Source: Clostridiales bacterium (GTDB taxonomy: Bacteria > Bacillota > Clostridia > Lachnospirales > WQUN01). From it: a stretch of DNA of 43,095 nt. The notes under the pieces are model-generated. The model was not told the DNA's origin, ran no database searches, and saw nothing but the letters and a program-made list of their open reading frames with translations. Of this stretch, positions 35,594-43,038 are shown in pieces (the first letter of the stretch is position 1; every line of letters begins with the position of its first letter). Location: the NCBI GenBank assembly GCA_031269465.1, contig JAISZB010000093.1, positions 1-43,095 on the forward strand. The letters run 5' to 3'. Both the position numbers and the translations under genes were made by a program.

Positions 35594-36367
35594 ATGAAAA
35601 AAAGCCGTCCCATGATAAAGGATGCTTTTATAGACAAAGGCATCCTTTCTTTATTTGGCATGCTCTCAAAGATAAGAGCTCAAGACTCGCCCGCAATTCC
35701 GCGGGGTCCCGCAAGCTTGAACATCAACCCTTTTTACAAAGTCGCCTTCACTTTAGCTCTGATTATCCTTATTGCATTGTCCAGGAATTTACTGTTCGTT
35801 TTCTCCGCTTTATCTTATTTGCTTCTTATTATTGCGTTTTTGCCCTCAATCGATTTAAAGCGAACGCTTTTTGCCAGCTTAGCCATGTTTTTTATATCCT
35901 GCCTGTTGCTGGCGCCTGCAGCGCTAAGCGGAAACCTTTACTCCCTTTTCATGATTCCCTCAAAGATGTTCGCAACTGTAGCGGCTGCCAACATCCTCTC
36001 CTGCACAACCAAGTGGCAGAGCATCATAGGCGCCTTGAAACTGTTTTTCATCCCCGATGTCTTCATCTTCATCCTTGATACGGCGATGAAATACATTGTG
36101 ATGCTCGGAGAGCTCTCTCTCGAAATGCTTTACGCCATGAAGCTGCGTCGTTTCGGCGGAGGCGGCGGATTAGCTTCGCTTTCAGGGGTTGCAGGCACTG
36201 TTTTTCTCAAGTCTGCGGAGATGGCTGAGGAAATGAATTCCGCTATGCTGTGCCGGGGTTTCAGAGGAGTATACCATTCGCGCGCTAAGCTGACTATGAC
36301 CGCAGCCGACGCGGCGTATATAATTGCAAACGCCTCCATATTCGCCTTGTTCTTCTATTTGCGCTGA
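35594..36367 (+). CDS. cbiQ: ECF transporter transmembrane component CbiQ/EcfT
   Basis: 257 residues, five or so membrane segments (about 48-65, 70-90, 95-115, 150-170, 236-256). Cytoplasmic coupling helices carry the two EcfT motifs, AMKLRRFGG and AMLCRGFRG, which dock onto the ATPases. ATG 35594 is the only start linked to a Shine-Dalgarno, and that lies behind a hairpin (35559-35584). An ATG four bases earlier is out of frame. It follows cbiM by 94 bases and precedes cbiO, forming the transporter's scaffold. Confidence 0.9.
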   Translation: MKKSRPMIKDAFIDKGILSLFGMLSKIRAQDSPAIPRGPASLNINPFYKVAFTLALIILIALSRNLLFVFSALSYLLLIIAFLPSIDLKRTLFASLAMFFISCLLLAPAALSGNLYSLFMIPSKMFATVAAANILSCTTKWQSIIGALKLFFIPDVFIFILDTAMKYIVMLGELSLEMLYAMKLRRFGGGGGLASLSGVAGTVFLKSAEMAEEMNSAMLCRGFRGVYHSRAKLTMTAADAAYIIANASIFALFFYLR

Positions 36368-36385
36368 CATGGGTTGCGAAGTGGC

Positions 36386-36453
36386 TATACCGATTTTCAT
36401 CAAATCATCCTTTTTTTGTTGACAAAAAAGGAGCTTTGATGAAAATCGGAATA
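36386..36453. repeat. Short palindromic repeat derivative (68 bp) between cbiQ and cbiO
   Basis: TATACCGATTTTCATCAAA and its near-perfect mirror TTTGATGAAAATCGGAATA (18 of 19) form the ends. Inside, CCTTTTTTTGT/ACAAAAAAGG form a further stem. The GGAGCTTGATTAT core and centre are missing except for GGAGC on one side. It is therefore an internally deleted copy, inserted inside the transporter operon. Confidence 0.9.
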
Positions 36454-36521
36454 CGCGCCTATAGGCAGCTTCATATGCAAATCAGCATGCTCATAGGCAT
36501 AGTCGCAGGAGTTGGAATCTT

Positions 36522-37301
36522 ATGCTGGAATTGACAGACATCAGCTATTATTACGGGGAGCATGAAGCGCTTGCCAATGTGAGCATGAATATACAAAGGG
36601 GCGAATCCGTATCTCTTCTCGGAGCGAATGGCTGCGGGAAGTCAACGCTTCTTAGAATATTAAACGGCCTCATATTCCCTTCTTCAGGGAAATATATGTT
36701 TGGCGGAGAGCCAATCACCAAAAAAAGCCTGTCAAAGCAAGCTTTTTCAAATAGGTTCCACAGCAGGATAGGGTTTTTGTTTCAAAATGTGGAAACTCAA
36801 TTATTCTGTACGGATGTATATGATGAGATAGCTTTCGGGCCGCGCCAGGCGGGCATGAGCGAGCGGGATGTGGATATTCGGGTAAAAGAGATTATATCGC
36901 TCATGAAGCTTGGGGGATTCGAGCACCGCACGCCGTACCACTTAAGCGGAGGCGAAAAGAAGAAGATAGCTCTGGCTTCTATCCTTGCTCTCTCTCCTGA
37001 AGTTTTGGCTTTAGATGAACCCATGAACGGACTTGATCCCAAATCTGCCAGATGGCTCTGCGAATTCCTTGCAAAGCAGAATGCTTTGGGAACCACTCTC
37101 ATTTTATCCACTCACAATTTGGATTTGGTCAATGAGATAACGAAAAGATCAATTTTATTCAGCGAGGAGCATAAAGTGGCCGCTGACCTGCCTACGCTGG
37201 AGATGCTTGAAAATATAGAGCTTCTCAAAAAGGTCAATATGGTGGACGAGCATTACAGCAGCTATGCCTTGAATTATTTACCGCGGCGACATATTGACTG
37301 A
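36522..37301 (+). CDS. cbiO: ECF transporter ATP-binding protein CbiO
   Basis: 259 residues. ABC ATPase: Walker A GANGCGKST (34-42), Q-loop FLFQNVETQLF, signature LSGGEKKKIALA, Walker B VLALDEP with D-loop NGLD, and switch His in STHNLD. The QNVETQLF/YDEIAFGP pattern is typical for CbiO/EcfA ATPases. GCAGGAG lies 10 bases before the ATG. Only one ATPase gene is seen, so it probably works as a homodimer with CbiQ and CbiM. Confidence 0.95.
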   Translation: MLELTDISYYYGEHEALANVSMNIQRGESVSLLGANGCGKSTLLRILNGLIFPSSGKYMFGGEPITKKSLSKQAFSNRFHSRIGFLFQNVETQLFCTDVYDEIAFGPRQAGMSERDVDIRVKEIISLMKLGGFEHRTPYHLSGGEKKKIALASILALSPEVLALDEPMNGLDPKSARWLCEFLAKQNALGTTLILSTHNLDLVNEITKRSILFSEEHKVAADLPTLEMLENIELLKKVNMVDEHYSSYALNYLPRRHID

Positions 37302-37462
37302 TATACGGCACTCCTCCGATATGGTAAAAACTTTTCACATTATGACTAGTAAAAAGTTGATTTCGTGACATACTATCCTAAGAGACGATACCGCACTATT
37401 CATTCTCGCGGATCGCCTTTCACTGAATTGTTACTTTCCATGTACTTAAAGGAGGAGCAAAA

Positions 37463-37714
37463 ATGAGATCAAGGCCATTCGATTGGACTGCCCTTACTCT
37501 TGTCATAATCGGCGCCATCAACTGGGGCCTTATAGGCTTTTTCAAGTTCGACCTCATTGCCACGCTTTTCGGCGGCATGGAGGGCTGGCTAAGCCGCATC
37601 ATATATGCGGCCATAGGCCTGGCGGGCTTGTATAGCTTAAGTTTGTTCGGAAAAATGAACCAAGAGAGTTTCACGGGACGTGAGCATTACTCGGACGCTA
37701 TCAGAAGCGAGTAG
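37463..37714 (+). CDS. DUF378 small membrane protein
   Basis: 83 residues with two membrane segments (about 8-30 and 42-62). TLVIIGAINWGLIGFFKFDLIATLFGG and SRIIYAAIGLAGLYSL are the DUF378 signature, a family common in Firmicutes with no known function. AAAGGAGG 7 bases before the ATG. Stands alone between cbiO and convergent kinase genes. Confidence 0.92.
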   Translation: MRSRPFDWTALTLVIIGAINWGLIGFFKFDLIATLFGGMEGWLSRIIYAAIGLAGLYSLSLFGKMNQESFTGREHYSDAIRSE

Positions 37715-37722
37715 CTCTTTCC

Positions 37723-37859
37723 TATACTGCTTTTAATTGGATAGTTCCCATTTTGATGTCGGGTTTTACAGTTAGCGCGAAATGTGGATATAGTCATTTC
37801 GCACCCTTCAATAGAGACTCAGGCATCAAAAACGGCCCATTTGACCGTAAAGCGGTATA
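37723..37859. repeat. Palindromic repeat, diverged full-length copy (137 bp)
   Basis: It begins TATACTGCTTTTAATTGG and ends GACCGTAAAGCGGTATA. The centre keeps CGCGAAATG and GTCATTTCGCACCCTTCAAT. The GGAGCTTGATTAT core is replaced by TTTTGATGTCGGGT/GACTCAGGCATCAAAA, whose outer bases still pair. Confidence 0.75.
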
Positions 37860-37868
37860 ATTGAAATG

Positions 37869-37908
37869 AAAAAGCCTATCCCCGCCCTTGGCGCTGATAG
37901 GCTTTTTT
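37869..37908. terminator. Bidirectional terminator between DUF378 and the GHKL kinase
   Basis: The stem AAAAAGCCTATC/GATAGGCTTTTT with a 15-base loop has an A-run left and a T-run right, so it serves both convergent transcripts. Its right edge overlaps the stop codon of the kinase. Confidence 0.92.
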
Positions 37909-38923
37909 ACGTATGAGAGATATTCCTTCCAGCGGATCCTGCGTCTCCTTTACCAGCGCCATGCGCCTCATCGTCAAATTCCTCTTCAGATTCATTGTCC
38001 AGCCTGCCGACGCGAAGCAACTCTTTAAGCTCATCGCTAAATCCATCGTCATCATCTGAGTCGCCCCAGTCAAGCAGAAGAGTCACCGTAACCTGGAAAT
38101 ATAGATCATCCGCAAGAATATCTACACTGCCATTATACTTTTTTTCAGCCAGATCTCGTATGATGGAAATTCCGAAACCATGCTCTTCTGGCTTTTGCTT
38201 GGTCGTCAAAAATGTCTTTTGTGTTTGTGAGAAGAGCAGTTCGGCAGGTTTTGGGTTTTTTGTCCGAATGAGAAGATACTGTCCGTTTATTTTGGATCGT
38301 AGCAAAATAGTTCGCAGATCTGGATCGCTAATGCTGTCGCACGCTCTTATGGAATTGTCTAATAGGTTTCCGAAAATCCTTACCAAATCGAGTTCTTCCA
38401 TGGGTAAGTTGTCTTTCTCAATAAAGACCTCAAAATCACAGGCAATGCCCAGTTCTTTAGCGGCGGAAACCTTGCTTGAAAGTATTGAGTTTACTATGTG
38501 ATTCTTGCAGTATCCTGGCATTTTCACCTCCGTCACTTTGCCGGAGTACTGCTCCAGCAGCTTTTCGGCATTAGCGATGTCGCCGCTGGAGAGCAGAGTT
38601 CCAATTGTAATGACAAAATTCAAATGATCATGCTTGATTTTTCTAGCTTCAATGACAGCCTCCTCAATAGACTTATAGTAATTCTCTCTGGCGCCAATCT
38701 GATCTAAAAGGCCTTTAATGCTCAGTTCGGCTTTCTTTGCCTTTACGCTGTACAGAGCTGAAAAAATGAGTCCAGCATCAAGCATTAGAAACGCCGCTAC
38801 TGCCAGAGGCATGAGAATCATAAAATAGACCCCTTCAGGAAGGCGCCATGCCAGAAGGGCTGCGATAGCAGCAGCCTCAATTAGCGCAAGTGGAATCATT
38901 AAATATGATTTCCGGTTTATCAT
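37907..38923 (-). CDS. GHKL-type sensor histidine kinase (AgrC-like)
   Basis: 338 residues. Two membrane segments (about 8-28, 34-58), a coiled dimerisation helix, His98 in RKIKHDHLNF, and a GHKL ATPase (IFGNLLDNSIRAC N-box; HGFGISIIRDLAEKKYNGSV). Only two membrane helices are present, where AgrC-type peptide sensors have six or so. After the ATPase there is an extra tail of about 55 residues, very acidic (SDDDDG, ESEEEFDDE), then Gly/Ala-rich. It overlaps the regulator gene by ATGA, hence is translationally coupled to it. No agrB/agrD genes nearby; signal unknown. Confidence 0.9.
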   Translation of the reverse strand: MINRKSYLMIPLALIEAAAIAALLAWRLPEGVYFMILMPLAVAAFLMLDAGLIFSALYSVKAKKAELSIKGLLDQIGARENYYKSIEEAVIEARKIKHDHLNFVITIGTLLSSGDIANAEKLLEQYSGKVTEVKMPGYCKNHIVNSILSSKVSAAKELGIACDFEVFIEKDNLPMEELDLVRIFGNLLDNSIRACDSISDPDLRTILLRSKINGQYLLIRTKNPKPAELLFSQTQKTFLTTKQKPEEHGFGISIIRDLAEKKYNGSVDILADDLYFQVTVTLLLDWGDSDDDDGFSDELKELLRVGRLDNESEEEFDDEAHGAGKGDAGSAGRNISHT

Positions 38924-39624
38924 AATGTTGCACCAAGGTACCCCAAGAATTTCATTTTTGTGTCCGTTAGACGAAGCTGGCTGATTGGAACTTCATTGCC
39001 ATTTTTGAGCACAAACTTATTCTTTGTCAAATCCCTGACATAATCCATGTTCACTATGAAGCTTTTATGGCAATGGACAAAGCGCTGATCCATTTTTCTG
39101 AATAGTTCGTCGATGGAAATGTAAGTCTCAATGCAGCCGTCTTTCATCTGAACCCTAACCTTGCGGTTGAAATTCTCAATGAATAGTATATCCGTAAACG
39201 GAGCGGATACGACTGAGCTCTTGTACTTAATATACAGGAGCTTAGAGCGGATCTCTTCAATCTTCTTTTCCGCCTTGGCCACAGCCTTCTTGAAAATCAC
39301 CTCGTCAAATGGCTTGGGAAGGAAGTATATGTGCTGCACTTCGTACACGGAGGTGCAGTACTCAATATTGTCTGAAACGAAGACGACTTGAATGTCTGGG
39401 TGCCTGTTCAAAATGGTTTTCATGCATTCAATGCCATTGTAAGATCCCAGAACTATGTCTATTAGGATCAGATCAGGCACTTTAGCCTGTATCGATTTGA
39501 CGAGATCTCTTGCTGAATTGACAACTTCAACAGTCCATTGATCAGAAGTTTCACAATTAGAGAACATGTCTTTCAACAAATTTCCCTGAGATGCATCCTC
39601 GTCGCAAATATAGCACGTATACAT
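38920..39624 (-). CDS. LytTR-family response regulator (AgrA-like)
   Basis: 234 residues. Receiver domain (1-120) with CDED acidic pair, phosphoacceptor Asp56 in LILIDIVLG, and Lys in FLPKPFDE. LytTR DNA-binding domain (about 135-232) with FIENFNRKVRVQMKDG, FRKMDQRFVHCHKSFIVNMDYV and FVLKNGNEVPISQLR. AGGTGATT before the ATG. First gene of a two-gene operon with the GHKL kinase. LytTR regulators typically bind paired direct repeats upstream of targets; none is evident in the 200 bases upstream. Confidence 0.94.
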   Translation of the reverse strand: MYTCYICDEDASQGNLLKDMFSNCETSDQWTVEVVNSARDLVKSIQAKVPDLILIDIVLGSYNGIECMKTILNRHPDIQVVFVSDNIEYCTSVYEVQHIYFLPKPFDEVIFKKAVAKAEKKIEEIRSKLLYIKYKSSVVSAPFTDILFIENFNRKVRVQMKDGCIETYISIDELFRKMDQRFVHCHKSFIVNMDYVRDLTKNKFVLKNGNEVPISQLRLTDTKMKFLGYLGATL

Positions 39625-39697
39625 ATAATCACCTATCTTTCATTCAGCGGCGCGTTTTGCATGTGATTTATCCAGCGCTAATAAAAGCTGAAGTTGA

Positions 39698-39829
39698 TAT
39701 GCCGATTTGCCGTCAAATGTACCGATCCTGAAGCTTGATTATCCATTGAGCGGCGCGAAATGCCGAAATCATCGCATTCGCTGTATTATCAAGCTCCAAA
39801 ATTGGAACTTTTATATGCAAGCCAGTATA
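39698..39829. repeat. Palindromic repeat, full-length copy (132 bp)
   Basis: It begins TATGCCGATTTGCCGTCAAATG. The core AAGCTTGATTATCCATTGAGCGGCGCGAAATGCCG and right core CGCTGTATTATCAAGCTCCAAAATTGG are well kept, ending CAAGCCAGTATA. It lies upstream of the LytTR gene. Confidence 0.88.
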
Positions 39830-40761
39830 TGCAGCGCACTTAGATACAACATGCGGACTCGTACGGCGCTTTTTTATGTGTACTTCTTTCCTCCGCCTTT
39901 GGCAGGCCAACAAAACAATAGGCTTTGCTCGCCGCAAAGATAAGAGGCCTTAAAAAGTCGCTTTAAACGATGCGCGCAGAATTAAGTTCCGAAATCGCTG
40001 AGCGCCTGAATCATCTCAAGAAGCAGGGCGGGTTTTGCCCTTAAGCGCCTGAAATATCCGGGTCAAGCGGAACGGGAATGGACAGCGCGCTCCCCTTGAA
40101 GCATGAGCTTTGCAAAATATACGGATTTTCATAGAATATTCCTTTTTTGGAGCTTATATCCATTTAAGCCTGTATAATCAAGCTCCAAAAAGGGTAATTT
40201 TATATGAAAAGCAGTATGCATGAGGATAAAAAATATTCCCGCCAAATCTTACGAATGTGGATAATATAGGCCGCCATTTTGCGCAAAGTTTGATTCATCA
40301 TCCCTAAGACAATTGCGAAGGCTAGAAAGGGGCGTTAAGCATTGGACTTAATTGAATGTTTGATGGAAATGCGGCTTATTAGCATTTGAAGCCCTTTGGC
40401 ATCTGAAGCCGGCGATTTACGTCGACAGCTTTAAGCTTGAAGCAGTAGGCTGCCTGTTTTAGATGCCAGAATTTTATATGCTGGAGCGAGTTATTTTACC
40501 CACTATATACTTTAGCCCTTTTATCCCTTCTGGTCAAGTGGTTTTGGAATATTTCTTAATGGATGCCGCCTTCTCTAAAGCTCTAAGCTTCATTTTAGGG
40601 AGCGATTTTAGAGCGCTAAAATTCAAGAAGCAGAGCGTATTCAGCGCGATTTGAAGCAGTTTAGAGATGGGGCTCGAATATTGCGCTCCAACGTCATTTC
40701 TTTATAAGCTTGCATAAATCCTCCAGGCTTGAATATAGATTTATAAAAAGGAGGATTAATA
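39830..40761. other. Gene-free region with one repeat copy
   Basis: About 930 bases. It holds the repeat at 40118-40218. A frame at 40463-40654 lacks a ribosome site and is not counted. An AAAGGAGG for the deacetylase ends the region. Nothing else recognised. Confidence 0.5.
40118..40218. repeat. Palindromic repeat, 101-bp copy without the central palindrome
   Basis: Ends TATACGGATTTTCATA and TATGAAAAGCAGTAT. The core stem CCTTTTTTGGAGCTTATAT with ATAATCAAGCTCCAAAAAGG surrounds CCATTTAAGCCTGT. The GAAATGCCGAT centre of longer copies is absent, as in the copy at 2042. Confidence 0.88.
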
Positions 40762-41574
40762 ATGCTGAAAAAATGGATAGGCAGTATTCCTCTGCATCAG
40801 AAAAAGGCCGCAATATGGCTGGTTGCTCTCGTTCTTGTCGCAATAGCCGCTTTTAATGCCAGACCTGCGGTAGAAATGGTTTTTAAAACGATTACATACG
40901 TTGAAGCCGCAAGAAAGCTTCCCATCTACAGCGTTGAAACGCAGGAGAAAAGAGTCGCCATTTCTTTTGACGCAGCTTGGGGAGCTGATGATACAGATAA
41001 ACTTTTAAGCATACTAAAGGATCATGATACATTGGCAACATTTTTCCTCTGCGGCTATTGGGTAGACAAATATCCTGAAGAAGTAAAGAAAATATATGAA
41101 GCAGGCCATGACATCGGAAATCATAGCAAAACGCACGCACATGGAGGAGAACTCAGCTTTTCTCAAAATGTCGAGGAAATCATGGGAGCCCATGAGAAAA
41201 TAAAGAAGCTTTTGGGGATAGACATGAACTTATACCGCCCGCCCTATGGAGAATACAACAACACAGTCATTCAGGCAGCGCAAGACAACAACTACTTCCC
41301 CATACAATGGGATGTAGACAGTCATGACTGGATGAACAAAGGCGTGGATTACGAGATAAACAGGGTTCTCAACAACAAAAACCTAAGAAACGGCTCCATA
41401 ATCCTCTTTCACAACGACGCAAAAGACACTCCCATAGCGCTTCCAGTCATACTTGATGGTCTAAAGGAGAGAGGTTACACTGTAGGTCCCGTTTCAGCCC
41501 TTATTTATAAAGAAGGCTATCATCTGGACAATACAGGCAGGCAGTTTCTCGACAGCTCAACCGCCAGCAAATAG
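40762..41574 (+). CDS. Polysaccharide deacetylase, PdaB-like (sporulation type)
   Basis: 270 residues. N-terminal membrane anchor (about 17-35), then a NodB/CE4 domain outside. Motif 1 is SFDAAWGADDT with Asp70, motif 2 is H121-SKT-H125 for the metal, motif 3 is RPPYGEYN (159-166), and the active-site His is in IILFHNDA. The second Asp of the canonical TFDD motif is Ala here, as is typical of the PdaB/spore-associated subgroup. AAAGGAGG before ATG 40762; terminator behind. Expected to deacetylate peptidoglycan or a related glycan, perhaps in the spore cortex; that role is inferred from the family. Confidence 0.92.
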   Translation: MLKKWIGSIPLHQKKAAIWLVALVLVAIAAFNARPAVEMVFKTITYVEAARKLPIYSVETQEKRVAISFDAAWGADDTDKLLSILKDHDTLATFFLCGYWVDKYPEEVKKIYEAGHDIGNHSKTHAHGGELSFSQNVEEIMGAHEKIKKLLGIDMNLYRPPYGEYNNTVIQAAQDNNYFPIQWDVDSHDWMNKGVDYEINRVLNNKNLRNGSIILFHNDAKDTPIALPVILDGLKERGYTVGPVSALIYKEGYHLDNTGRQFLDSSTASK

Positions 41575-41605
41575 ACGCCCATTGCCCCTCCTGAGCGGAA
41601 AAAGA

Positions 41606-41652
41606 AGAATCAGACATTCGGAGATCCCGAAGAGCCTGATTCTTTTTTTTTT
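41606..41652 (+). terminator. Terminator of the deacetylase gene
   Basis: The stem AGAATCAG/CTGATTCT with an inner TTCGG/CCGAA stem is followed by ten T. Confidence 0.95.
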
Positions 41653-41764
41653 GCTTCCGTACGCTTTGAGCCGCACTCTAAAAATCCTAGCTCTTTCTTT
41701 TCTTCATAACATCTTCAAATAGAAAAGCTATAATTCCTACAAACGCTCAATAAGGAGTGAAAAT

Positions 41765-41902
41765 ATGAAGCTCTGGAATAAAATATCAAATTTTTTCCTC
41801 ATCTTCCTAGGCCAACTAAAAAAAGCCGGCAAAGAAAGCTTTGGCACCTCAGCTCCAGGCTGTTGCAAGCCTAACAGGCAAAACCCAGCAAGGAAGATAT
41901 GA
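41765..41902 (+). CDS. 45-residue CC-motif protein, LDCC-like putative metal-binding
   Basis: ATG 41765 follows AAGGAG by 8 bases. The product reads MKLWNKISNFFLIFLGQLKK then AGKESFGTSAPGCCKPNRQN and PARKI. The pattern (Lys/hydrophobic helix, K-x-x-F-G, then CC-K-x-N) resembles the short Clostridial proteins called LDCC-motif putative metal-binding proteins, except that Pro-Gly replaces Leu-Asp before the two cysteines. It sits alone after the deacetylase terminator; bases before it include AAAGCTATAATTCC, a possible -10. Function unknown; assignment is by pattern only. Confidence 0.6.
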   Translation: MKLWNKISNFFLIFLGQLKKAGKESFGTSAPGCCKPNRQNPARKI

Positions 41903-42081
41903 CGCCATTTATGCGATGCGCATAGAAAAGCTCCTATATTGCAACTTGAAACTCGCTTGCATAGCGTGAAATCAGATAGTCCAGCCAAAATCTCTGCGTC
42001 GGTTTAGGATGCTGCTCATCTGTATAAGAGCCAGGCCAGCTATGCTGGCTTTAATATGAAATCGGATGTCTGGGCTTGACT

Positions 42082-42218
42082 TATACCGATTTTCATCAAA
42101 TGTTCCTTTTTTGGAGCTTGACTGTCCATTGAGTGGCGTGAAATGCCGATATCGGCATTTTGCACTCTCTGTAAAATCAAGCTCCAAAAAAGGCAGTTTT
42201 CTATGAAAATCAGCTATA
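42082..42218. repeat. Palindromic repeat, best-preserved full-length copy (137 bp)
   Basis: Ends TATACCGATTTTCATCAAATG and TTCTATGAAAATCAGCTATA. The core reads CCTTTTTTGGAGCTTGACTGTCCATTGAGTGG on the left and CTCTGTAAAATCAAGCTCCAAAAAAGG on the right. A perfect 20-base self-complementary centre lies at 42141-42160 (GCCGATATCGGC with flanking AAAT/ATTT). A partial relative precedes it at about 41930-41995. Confidence 0.92.
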
Positions 42219-42307
42219 AAGCTTCAAAGCACTTAACTGCAAATAGGTATATTTTAGTAGATTAGCGATTCGCCTCAATTCCAGAAAGCCGAAGGGAGCA
42301 TTTAGAT

Positions 42308-42433
42308 ATGGAGTTTCTATTGAGCCACTGGCACTGCATTATTCCCGCAATTGCAATCATTGCAGCGTCTCTTCTTCTTAAGGGAAAACCCGTAAAGGAT
42401 GAAAGGGAAAATGTAAAAGGAAAGAAGCAGTAA
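42308..42433 (+). CDS. 41-residue single-span membrane peptide
   Basis: ATG 42308 follows GAAGGGAG by about 10 bases. It encodes MEFLLSHWHCIIPAIAIIAA and SLLLKGKPVKDERENVKGKKQ: one membrane helix (about 10-24) preceded by His/Cys and followed by a charged tail. It ends 20 bases before the DUF2318 gene on the same strand, so both are likely cotranscribed. Too short for family assignment. The W-H-C cluster next to the membrane could bind metal or heme, which is speculation. Confidence 0.6.
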   Translation: MEFLLSHWHCIIPAIAIIAASLLLKGKPVKDERENVKGKKQ

Positions 42434-42453
42434 TCCTTAAAAGGAGGCGCCAA

Positions 42454-42978
42454 ATGTCCAAAGTACAAGGTAAAGAGATTAAAGGCCCAAATGCTTGGCT
42501 GGGGCCGGCCGTAATGGTAGCCATTATAGCGGTTGCAGCCGCAGTCAGCATTTCTGCGATTTCAAGCAAAAACTCAAAATCTTCTCTTGCAGCCGCAACA
42601 GCAGTCGATCAAGATTTGGTGATTGAAAAAGATAGGATTACCTCCACGGCAAGTTTCTTCTCCGTGGAAATCGAAGGCACCCAGATGGAAGTCCTGGCCG
42701 TAGAGGCTCCTGACGGCAGCATTCGGACGGCCTTCAACACATGCCAGGTCTGCTACGCATCAGGCAGAGGATACTACAAGCAGGAAGGCAAATACCTTGT
42801 ATGCCAAAACTGCGGCAACAGCTTTACGATGGATCAAGTTGAAGTCATATCAGGAGGATGCAACCCTGTGCCGATAATGCCCGAAAACAAGACTGAAGAC
42901 GGCGAAATCATCACTATATCAAAGGGCTATTTAACGCTGGCCAAGAACATATTCTCCAACTGGAAAACTGAATATTAG
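42454..42978 (+). CDS. DUF2318 protein, membrane-anchored with CxxC pairs
   Basis: 174 residues. One N-terminal membrane segment (about 16-37), then an extracytoplasmic domain with SFFSVEIEGTQMEVLAVEAPDGSIRTAFNTCQVC, CQNCGNSF and SGGCNP. Cysteines are at 97, 100, 117, 120 and 136. This matches DUF2318, thought to be Fe-S or metal-binding and often encoded beside metal-transport or ABC-type permease genes. AAAGGAGGCG 6 bases before the ATG. Follows the 41-residue membrane peptide. The window ends 117 bases after its stop, so any transporter partner would lie beyond. Confidence 0.88.
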   Translation: MSKVQGKEIKGPNAWLGPAVMVAIIAVAAAVSISAISSKNSKSSLAAATAVDQDLVIEKDRITSTASFFSVEIEGTQMEVLAVEAPDGSIRTAFNTCQVCYASGRGYYKQEGKYLVCQNCGNSFTMDQVEVISGGCNPVPIMPENKTEDGEIITISKGYLTLAKNIFSNWKTEY

Positions 42979-43010
42979 GAACTGTGAAAAAATAACTTGT
43001 TATTTTAAGG

Positions 43011-43038
43011 GCGAGCGGCAGATGCCCAGACCGCTCGC
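43011..43038 (+). other. GC-rich hairpin after the DUF2318 gene
   Basis: GCGAGCGG (43011-43018) with CCGCTCGC (43031-43038), 12-base loop. No U-run follows directly, so it may be an intercistronic structure rather than a terminator. Confidence 0.5.

Noticed and set aside
35590-36078. 162-codon frame starting four bases before cbiQ
   Set aside because: Different phase from the clear CbiQ sequence; Cys/His-rich shadow translation.
40463-40654. 63-codon frame in the gap before the deacetylase
   Set aside because: No Shine-Dalgarno and no recognisable features.
2042-42218. CRISPR array
   Set aside because: The repeats are spaced irregularly by kilobases, are long palindromes with terminal inverted repeats, and have no regular spacers or cas genes.
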